Shown piece by piece: positions 6,773-11,834 of a stretch of 11,834 nucleotides of DNA (the stretch's first letter is position 1; each line of letters opens with the position of its first letter). Under the pieces are notes generated by a model that saw only the letters and a program-made list of their open reading frames with translations, made no database searches and was not told the DNA's origin. The DNA lies in the NCBI GenBank assembly GCA_003641545.1, contig QNAU01000018.1:1-11834 (forward strand), written 5' to 3'. Source of the stretch: Thermotoga sp. GTDB lineage: Bacteria > Thermotogota > Thermotogae > B21-G9. The translations under genes were made by a program, and so were the position numbers.

Positions 6773-6778
6773 AATATA

Positions 6779-6787
6779 TGTTATAAT
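6779..6787 (+). promoter_or_regulatory. Extended -10 promoter of the sugar ABC transporter operon
   Basis: TGTTATAAT contains a perfect TATAAT (6782-6787) with an upstream TG at the right spacing. The region 17 nt upstream is a plain A-run, so no -35 box is visible. It begins 7 nt after the preceding stop codon and would give a leader of about 31 nt. No terminator separates it from the previous gene, so read-through from the B12 operon is also possible. Confidence 0.65.
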
Positions 6788-6824
6788 TATCATTACCACA
6801 TTTCTCTTCGGGGAGGTTGGATTC

Positions 6825-8090
6825 ATGAAAAGATCGTTTATTCTCATCGTTGTGGGTATCCTTCTTCTCTCAGTTGTTTCTTTATTTCCAAAGGTCAAAG
6901 TTGAGATATGGAGCTGGAGATCACAGGACGAGCCGGTTTGGGAAGAGGTTCAAAAGAGGCTGAACGAAATGGGAAAAGACATTGAAATAGTTTACAGAGC
7001 ATTCCTACCGACGGAATACGATTCCAAAGTGATGATGACTCTAAAGAGTGGAAAGGGTCCAGACATAATCTATTCGAGAAGACTGCCCGGGGTCAGAACA
7101 CAGTCTCTTATCGAGGCTGGACTGCTGATCCCAATCGATGGAAAGGTGGATCTATCGAATTTCTCAGAGGGGGTCCTGAACAACATAAGATACAAGGGAA
7201 AAACATACGGTGTTCCATTTGCGGTCCAGGTCGTCGGTATATTCTACAACAAGAGAATATATGAAAAATATGGGTTGAAGGAACCGAAAACTTGGGATGA
7301 GCTCGTTGAAAATGCAAGAATTTTGAAAGAAAACGGTGTGATCCCATTCTTTGTTCCTGGGAAGAGTGCGTGGGCTTTGACGATGCAACATGCCATAGTT
7401 GGAACGAGTATACTTGGTCCTTGCTGGATAAAGAGGCTCATGGAGGGGCACACGGATTTCATGGATCCCGACTGGATATACGTCAACAAACTCCTGAACG
7501 ATCTTAAAGTTTACTATCAGGATGGATTCATGGCGAACACAACAGATGATTTGAATTCCGCCTTCGCCTTCGAACAAGCTGCGATGGTCTTCTACGGAAT
7601 ATGGGGGTATGGAAACTGGAAGGAATTGAATCCGGAGATGGAGGGAAACGTTGGATACTTCATGGCACCGCCCGACTGTGAATGTGGTCAACCTTGGGCG
7701 TACGTTTTCATGGATGGAGCGTTGGCGTTGACTTCAAATTCGAAGAATCCGGATGCAGCTCTCGAGGTTCTAAAATTCGCAGCCACACCTGAGTTTGGAA
7801 CAATATTTGCCGAGAAAACTTACAACATACCAGCTGTCAAAGGCGCAAAGATGCCGGAGGATGAATTGCTGAAGGAAATCTTGGAAGTCGCTTCCAAACA
7901 TGCTTCACCTTACGTCTACTGGGTTGGAAGCGTGTTCGTTTCGGGTAAACCTTCTCTCTACCAGGATGTCCTGAGTCCAGGAATGCAAGCAATGTATGCT
8001 GGAGAAATAACCCCAGAGGAGTTGGCAAAGAAAGCTCAAGATGCACTTTCACGGTGGTTCGAACCACTCAAGAAAAGGCTTGGAAAATGA
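6825..8090 (+). CDS. Sugar ABC transporter substrate-binding protein (family 1)
   Basis: Extracytoplasmic binding protein of 421 residues, normal for MalE/UgpB-type SBP family 1. GGGGAGGT (6810-6817) lies 7 nt before the ATG. Residues 1-22 are a signal segment without a lipobox cysteine. The mature part opens with VKVEIWSWRSQDEPVWEEV (24-42). It then shows GKGPDIIYSRRLPGV (76-90), LIPIDGKVDLSNF (101-113), YKGKTYGVPFAVQVVGIFYNKRIYEKYG (123-150) with the hinge-region motif typical of sugar binders, and TWDELVENARILKENG (156-171). Aromatic residues that often stack on sugars (Trp183, Trp260, Trp265, Trp291) are frequent. Cysteines 200, 285 and 287 are unusual for a secreted thermophile protein and might form a disulfide. 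The ligand cannot be read from sequence; a di- or oligosaccharide is likely. Confidence 0.92.
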   Translation: MKRSFILIVVGILLLSVVSLFPKVKVEIWSWRSQDEPVWEEVQKRLNEMGKDIEIVYRAFLPTEYDSKVMMTLKSGKGPDIIYSRRLPGVRTQSLIEAGLLIPIDGKVDLSNFSEGVLNNIRYKGKTYGVPFAVQVVGIFYNKRIYEKYGLKEPKTWDELVENARILKENGVIPFFVPGKSAWALTMQHAIVGTSILGPCWIKRLMEGHTDFMDPDWIYVNKLLNDLKVYYQDGFMANTTDDLNSAFAFEQAAMVFYGIWGYGNWKELNPEMEGNVGYFMAPPDCECGQPWAYVFMDGALALTSNSKNPDAALEVLKFAATPEFGTIFAEKTYNIPAVKGAKMPEDELLKEILEVASKHASPYVYWVGSVFVSGKPSLYQDVLSPGMQAMYAGEITPEELAKKAQDALSRWFEPLKKRLGK

Positions 8091-8099
8091 TCGGCGATG

Positions 8100-8147
8100 A
8101 ACTTGGAGCCCCGAATGGGGCTCCGTTTCCAAGTTTCCCCTCGGGGA
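8100..8147 (+). promoter_or_regulatory. Intercistronic hairpins between binding protein and permease genes
   Basis: A strong hairpin pairs GGAGCCCC (8105-8112) with GGGGCTCC (8117-8124) around a GAAT loop. AACTT (8100-8104) and AAGTT (8131-8135) extend it across a 6-nt bulge. Directly after it, TCCC and GGGA (8136-8139 with 8144-8147) can form a small hairpin covering part of the permease ribosome site GGGGAGG (8143-8149). There is no T-run, so it is unlikely to be a full terminator. Such structures between binding-protein and permease genes commonly protect the upstream mRNA and lower permease expression. That role is inferred. Confidence 0.7.
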
Positions 8148-8157
8148 GGATGAATGA

Positions 8158-9060
8158 ATGCAAAAGGTGAAGATCAGATACATGTTACTGTTTTCCACCC
8201 CCGCAATTCTGCTCTACACCATCTTCGTCATATACCCCTTCATATACAGTTTCATACTGAGTTTCTACAATTGGCCCGGAGTTGGCCCAAAAATTTTCGT
8301 TGGTTTGAAAAACTTCAGAGATATTCTCACGGGACCATTCGGAGCTGAATTCAGAAATGCCCTCTTTCACAACATATATTTTTTCATCATGGTATCCATC
8401 CTTGAACTCGGTCTCGGTTTCCTTATAGCGGTTTTACTGACCACGAACATAAAGGGAAAACGGTTGTTCCAGACTTTGGCTTATCTTCCAAATGTGATAT
8501 CGATGGTTCTCGTTGGGTTCATATGGAACATGATGTTGAATCCACAGTGGGGTTTGATAAATCAAATTCTGAAGTCCGTTGGACTCGGAGCTCTCGCCAA
8601 ACCTTGGCTCGGTGATCCCAGTCTCGCGTTCAACACCATAATACTCGTCAACGTGTGGAGACATCTTGGATTCTACGTTCTTGTATTCATAGCTTCGATA
8701 ATAAACATACCACCGGATCTGATCGACGCTGCATACATAGACGGCGCGAGCAACTTCCAGATAGTCAGATACGTAATATTTCCTTTGACCGTTCCAACAT
8801 TTCAGACACTTCTCATACTCCTGTTCATATGGTCCTTCAACGTCTTCGATATAGTTTACGCACTCGAGGGAGTTCAGGCTGGACCATTCAGGTCAACCGA
8901 TGTTCTTGGGACACTTTTCTACAGAACAGCATTTGGAGGTCTTGGAAGTAGCAGGATGGATTTTGGACTGGGTGCCGCGATCGCAGTTTTGATATTTGTA
9001 ATGGTCATACCCGTATCGATGTTCTACGCCTATGTGATCGAGAAGAGGAGGAGAAAGTGA
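8158..9060 (+). CDS. Sugar ABC transporter permease, MalF/UgpA type
   Basis: Inner-membrane permease of 300 residues with about six helices (near 8-32, 72-95, 106-127, 157-181, 213-235 and 270-292). The cytoplasmic EAA loop that docks on the ATPase is clear: DLIDAAYIDGASNFQIVRYVIFPL (187-210), with the invariant DGA and the final P-L. The short N-terminus, without the extra helices of MalF, matches the UgpA/LacF-type subfamily. Of three closely spaced ATG codons (8150, 8154, 8158), only 8158 opens this frame, and it lies 8 nt after GGGGAGG. It should pair with the permease encoded next, 1 nt downstream. No ATPase is encoded in this operon. Confidence 0.92.
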   Translation: MQKVKIRYMLLFSTPAILLYTIFVIYPFIYSFILSFYNWPGVGPKIFVGLKNFRDILTGPFGAEFRNALFHNIYFFIMVSILELGLGFLIAVLLTTNIKGKRLFQTLAYLPNVISMVLVGFIWNMMLNPQWGLINQILKSVGLGALAKPWLGDPSLAFNTIILVNVWRHLGFYVLVFIASIINIPPDLIDAAYIDGASNFQIVRYVIFPLTVPTFQTLLILLFIWSFNVFDIVYALEGVQAGPFRSTDVLGTLFYRTAFGGLGSSRMDFGLGAAIAVLIFVMVIPVSMFYAYVIEKRRRK

Positions 9061-9061
9061 G

Positions 9062-9889
9062 ATGCTGAGAACGGGCATCGTGGCGAGAACGATAATATAC
9101 GCGATTCTCATCGTGTATATGATCCTGATCATAACCCCCTTCCTCATGATATTCATGAATTCATTCAAGAGCTTGAGGGAAATCTTCCTCAGGCCGTTTT
9201 CACCTCCGAGCAGGTTCACATTCGAAAACTACATAAAAGCCTGGAAAAAGGCGAATCTCACCAATGCGTTTTTGAACAGCGCGATCGTTTCCTTCGCATC
9301 GGTTGCGGGTATATTGTTAGTTTCATCGATGCTCGCCTACGCCATCTCGAGATACGAGTTCCCACTCAGAAGGTTCCTGTACATATACGTTATAGCAGGT
9401 TTGGCTCTACCAGCCCGGTTGGCGATAATACCCATATACGTCATCCTTCAGAAGATAAATCTTTTGGATACGCGTCTCGGTCTGATAACGATATACGTCT
9501 CAACGGGAATAGCCTTCGCGACATTTCTTCTCAAGAATTTCATGGATGACATACCTGTCGAGATAGAAGAATCCGCGAGGATGGATGGTGCGACACCTTG
9601 GACGATCTTCACGAAGATAGATCTTCCACTCATAAGACCCGCACTCGTGGTCGTTGGGATAGTGAATTTCGTCGGAATATGGAATGATTTCTTCTTCCCT
9701 CTTATAATAATAAACAGCAGGGGAAAGGAGACGATACCCCTGGCTATATCGATATTTTTCGGAGAATATTCCAACCAATGGCAGTTGATATCCGCAGCAC
9801 TGAGTATGTCGGTGCTTCCGATAATGATTACCTTCTTCATTCTCTCGAGATATTTCATAGTCGGTATGACACAGGGAGCGATAAAGTAG
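9062..9889 (+). CDS. Sugar ABC transporter permease, MalG/UgpE type
   Basis: Second inner-membrane permease, 275 residues, the normal length for MalG/UgpE-type proteins. Helices lie near 10-33, 72-97, 105-130, 139-158, 192-218 and 243-266. The EAA loop reads EIEESARMDGATPWTIFTKI (167-186), followed by DLPL and IRPAL. The C-terminal RYFIVGMTQGAIK (263-275) is the standard end of this subfamily. The N-terminal ITPFLMIFMNSFKSLREIF (24-42) is also typical. It follows the first permease by 1 nt, with a GGAGG-like ribosome site inside that gene, so the two are made together as a heterodimer. No terminator is visible after it; the next gene begins about 30 nt downstream and may be co-transcribed. 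Confidence 0.92.
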   Translation: MLRTGIVARTIIYAILIVYMILIITPFLMIFMNSFKSLREIFLRPFSPPSRFTFENYIKAWKKANLTNAFLNSAIVSFASVAGILLVSSMLAYAISRYEFPLRRFLYIYVIAGLALPARLAIIPIYVILQKINLLDTRLGLITIYVSTGIAFATFLLKNFMDDIPVEIEESARMDGATPWTIFTKIDLPLIRPALVVVGIVNFVGIWNDFFFPLIIINSRGKETIPLAISIFFGEYSNQWQLISAALSMSVLPIMITFFILSRYFIVGMTQGAIK

Positions 9890-9921
9890 AATCTGAAAAT
9901 TTTAAATAAGGAATGATGACC

Positions 9922-10734
9922 ATGGATCTTGGGAAACTTGAGAGAAAATTAGAAGAAGAACTCAAAAAAGCCAACATTGTGCTTGATGAAGATGTTTGGA
10001 GCTTTTTAGAAAATTACGATGGTCCATTTTCCGAGGCTCTCAAGCAGAACGCTGAAATATCCAAGAAGACGGGATTACCCCTCTGTCAAGATACGGGAAT
10101 TGTGGAATTCTTCGTGTTGATGGGAAAAAATTTCAGGATCGATCCGATCGAACTGGAGAAAATTCTGAAAAGATCCGTGAAGACTGTTTACACCACCGAA
10201 CCCTTCAGATACTCCGTGGTGGCTGACCCGATCTTCGACAGAAGGAATACGCTGTCCAACTCCCCTCCGGTGATCCATTTCCTCACGACGAATGGTGAGA
10301 GCGAGATAAGATTTCTGATAAAAGGTGGGGGAAGTGAAAACCTATCTGCCCTTTTCATGATGAACCCAACTGCCGATGAAGAGGAAGTGATGAACGAAAT
10401 CGTGAATCATCTCAGAAAGAATGGAGCGAACAGTTGTCCGCCTCTGCATGTGGGTGTTGGTGTGGGGGGAACATCGGAGAAAGCAATGATACTGTCAAAG
10501 TTGGCTCTGACCAAAAAGTTTGACGAGAGAAACCTGGACGAAAGATACGCGAAAATGGAAATCGAATTGGCGAAGAGGATGAATGAACTTGGAATAGGGT
10601 ATCAAGGTCTTGGACATGGTATAACGGTTTACTCGGTTCATGTGGAGTATTCTCCAACGCACATCGCCACCTTACCGGTTGCCGTGTCCGTGAACTGTTA
10701 TCTATGTAGAAAGGGAAGATTAATTTTGGATTAG
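9922..10734 (+). CDS. Class I fumarate hydratase / L(+)-tartrate dehydratase alpha subunit
   Basis: Alpha (N-terminal) subunit of the 4Fe-4S dehydratase that interconverts fumarate and malate, or of the related tartrate enzyme (FumA N-terminal half / TtdA). From the ATG at 9922 it has 270 residues. Conserved segments are GLPLCQDTGIVEFFV (51-65), NSPPVIHF (113-120), IKGGGSENLSALFMMNP (133-149), NGANSCPPLHVGVGVGGT (167-184), GYQGLGHG (226-233) and the terminal SVNCYLCRKGR (256-266). C55, C172 and C259 are the expected cluster ligands. The start at 9922 is chosen because AAGGA (9908-9912) lies 9 nt upstream; in-frame ATGs at 9913 and 9916 are too close. The beta subunit needed for activity is not adjacent: the next gene is convergent. 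Fumarase is likelier than tartrate dehydratase in this phylum, but sequence alone does not prove it. Confidence 0.9.
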   Translation: MDLGKLERKLEEELKKANIVLDEDVWSFLENYDGPFSEALKQNAEISKKTGLPLCQDTGIVEFFVLMGKNFRIDPIELEKILKRSVKTVYTTEPFRYSVVADPIFDRRNTLSNSPPVIHFLTTNGESEIRFLIKGGGSENLSALFMMNPTADEEEVMNEIVNHLRKNGANSCPPLHVGVGVGGTSEKAMILSKLALTKKFDERNLDERYAKMEIELAKRMNELGIGYQGLGHGITVYSVHVEYSPTHIATLPVAVSVNCYLCRKGRLILD

Positions 10735-11636
10735 AATTTGTCCATCTCCCAGAAGTGCCAGACAGCCTTTCCATCCTTTATTCCCAGTTCTTTCAAGAGT
10801 TCATCTCTCGTGATTCCTATGGGTTTGAGGTAAACATCGGTGGACACATCGGTTTCGTATGACCTCGAGATTTTCTTCAGATCACCGACGACCTGATGGG
10901 TGGGCTTCGCGGGAAAGTGTATTCTGTTCATATCGTGTAGAAGTCCTCTCAAAACCCATGGGAACAGATAGGCGGTATCGAGTATCCTGAAGAAGGAGTC
11001 AAACCTCTCGTAAATGACGTATCCAAGGATTCTTTCACCGCCCATTGCGATTCTGATCCTTCTTCCATCGTATCTGAAGTGAAGTTTCCATATGTATTCG
11101 TTCCTCACAACGGTGAGTGGATTCTCTTCGTTGAACATCACGTGGAGTTCGAACAATTCTTCTTTAAATCTTTCCACGTGGTTCTCGATGATGCTCAGGT
11201 TTTTTCTAAGATCACCGCCGTTTTCCAATTCGAATTTGTAGGAAACCCGCGGAATGATGAACCATCCATGTCTTCCATAGAACCTGTACCTTGAGGCGAA
11301 AAGAAGGGATGCTGAGAATCTCCTTTTCTCCATGATTTCGGATGCCAAGGTGAGTAGCTTCGAACCTATCCTTCTGTTTCTGTAATCCCGCTTCACCGCT
11401 ACATTTCCTACGCCTCCTATTCTCAACGTCCCGCTCAAACTTCTCACGATTCTTGGGAATATTTGAATGAAACCCACGACCTTTCCTTCATCTTTGGCGA
11501 CGATTGCCAGATCCGGAAAACTCGTTTCATCCGGAACGAAATGCTCGAAATACGTCCTTGGTGTTGAAGAGAAAGATTCATCGAGAAGATCGATTATATC
11601 CTTCAAATCATCCACACTCGGCTTATCGAAGATCAT
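10731..11636 (-). CDS. GNAT acetyltransferase, Eis-like
   Basis: A 301-residue protein with an N-terminal GNAT domain and a C-terminal extension, resembling Eis-type (COG4552-like) acetyltransferases. The N-terminal half has EGKVVGFIQIFPRIV (50-64) and the acetyl-CoA loop GVGNVAVKRDYRNRRIGSKLL (75-95). RYRFYGRHGWFIIPRVSYKF (116-135) is the 'FY-x-x-x-GW' segment typical of this group. Residues 150-300 are less conserved and could hold the second GNAT-like and sterol-carrier-like parts of Eis, though the protein is shorter than Eis (about 400). The start ATG overlaps the stop of the upstream glycoside hydrolase gene (ATGA), so the two are coupled. Its TAA stop overlaps the TAG of the convergent fumarate hydratase gene. 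The substrate is unknown; an amino group on a sugar, peptide or protein is possible. Confidence 0.8.
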   Translation of the reverse strand: MIFDKPSVDDLKDIIDLLDESFSSTPRTYFEHFVPDETSFPDLAIVAKDEGKVVGFIQIFPRIVRSLSGTLRIGGVGNVAVKRDYRNRRIGSKLLTLASEIMEKRRFSASLLFASRYRFYGRHGWFIIPRVSYKFELENGGDLRKNLSIIENHVERFKEELFELHVMFNEENPLTVVRNEYIWKLHFRYDGRRIRIAMGGERILGYVIYERFDSFFRILDTAYLFPWVLRGLLHDMNRIHFPAKPTHQVVGDLKKISRSYETDVSTDVYLKPIGITRDELLKELGIKDGKAVWHFWEMDKF

Positions 11637-11834
11637 ATCCCAGCACCTCTCATCGGAAAGATGGCTGATGGATGAATTTTGCCCGTCAGAACATCCATCA
11701 ACGCGGATATTTGGGTTTTCGTCGTTCCGAACGTAGCCAGAGCTTGTGGAACGAATTCATATTCCAAAAGATCGTAGGGATTCTTCAGAGACACGTGGAT
11801 GACATTTCGTTTCATCTCAACTATCCTGTGAACC
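11633..11834 (-). CDS. Glycoside hydrolase family 3, C-terminal fragment (window edge)
   Basis: Only the last 66 or so codons lie in the window; the frame stays open to the edge, so the gene is cut by the window rather than broken. The peptide VIHVSLKNPYDLLEYEFVPQ, then ALATFGTTKTQISALMDVLTG and KIHPSAIFPM, is the family 3 C-terminal domain pattern (V-x-V-x-L-x-N-P-Y-D-L, then A-T-[YF]-G-x-T, then L-x-G-x-x-x-P-S-x-x-x-P). This form is common in bacterial beta-N-acetylhexosaminidases with a C-terminal domain. Such enzymes release GlcNAc from chitooligosaccharides or muropeptides. A beta-glucosidase is the main alternative, and the catalytic domain is outside the window. The gene is coupled to the Eis-like gene by an ATGA overlap. 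Confidence 0.75.
   Translation of the reverse strand, partial: VHRIVEMKRNVIHVSLKNPYDLLEYEFVPQALATFGTTKTQISALMDVLTGKIHPSAIFPMRGAGI

Noticed and set aside
6775..6800. Possible dif-like or operator palindrome in the AT-rich stretch after the RseC-like gene
   Set aside because: The arms ATGTTATA and TATCAT match imperfectly, and the sequence is explained by a TATAAT promoter in AT-rich DNA.
8154..8348. Short open frame starting at the ATG at 8154
   Set aside because: It runs out of frame with the permease, encodes no known domain and ends early. The ribosome spacing favours 8158.
10412..10774. Minus-strand open frame across the end of the fumarate hydratase gene
   Set aside because: No domain match; it lies opposite the conserved C-terminal cysteine segments and overlaps the stop of the Eis-like gene in another frame.

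Overview
The window looks like chromosome of a thermophilic bacterium of the phylum Thermotogota (Thermotoga/Pseudothermotoga-like). This is inferred from dense gene packing with many 1-20 nt overlaps or gaps, strong GGAGG-type ribosome sites, heavy AGA/AGG, ATA and GGA codon use, Lys/Glu/Ile-rich proteins and the family content. No 16S rRNA or other decisive marker is present, so the genus is left open. There are no tRNAs, rRNAs, CRISPR arrays or insertion sequences. The only gene-free stretch of any size is about 210 nt, at 1385-1597.

Layout. (a) 1-1384, minus: a membrane diguanylate cyclase, with an N-terminal anchor, an extracytoplasmic domain, seven transmembrane helices and a GGDEF domain. 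It is cut by the window edge before its catalytic GGDEF motif. (b) 1385-1840: a divergent control region with an extended -10 promoter, a complete cobalamin riboswitch (11-bp P1, B12 box) and an intrinsic terminator. (c) 1841-6772, plus: seven genes packed like one operon: btuF, btuC, btuD (B12 importer), a GNAT acetyltransferase, a reduced MogA/MoaB-like protein, a Xer-type tyrosine recombinase with all six catalytic residues, and an RseC-family membrane protein. (d) 6779-9889, plus: a second extended -10 promoter, then a sugar-type ABC importer (solute-binding protein and two MalF/MalG-type permeases) with no ATPase. A strong hairpin lies between the binding protein and the permeases. (e) 9922-10734, plus: the alpha subunit of a class I, 4Fe-4S fumarate hydratase, with no beta subunit next to it. 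(f) 11834-10731, minus: the C-terminal end of a family 3 glycoside hydrolase, translationally coupled (ATGA) to an Eis-like GNAT protein whose stop codon overlaps that of the fumarate hydratase gene.

How the genes fit together. The riboswitch should reduce expression of B12 import when cobalamin is plentiful. Because no second promoter or terminator is visible before 6772, the same switch may also govern the acetyltransferase, MogA-like, recombinase and RseC-like genes. The sugar importer probably borrows a shared ATPase encoded elsewhere. The nearby family 3 hydrolase hints at amino-sugar or muropeptide use, but this link is only inferred.

I found no clear new defence or mobile system. The best leads are the B12-switched operon reaching a recombinase, the reduced MogA-like protein, the unpaired fumarate hydratase subunit and the intercistronic RNA structure in the sugar transporter operon.
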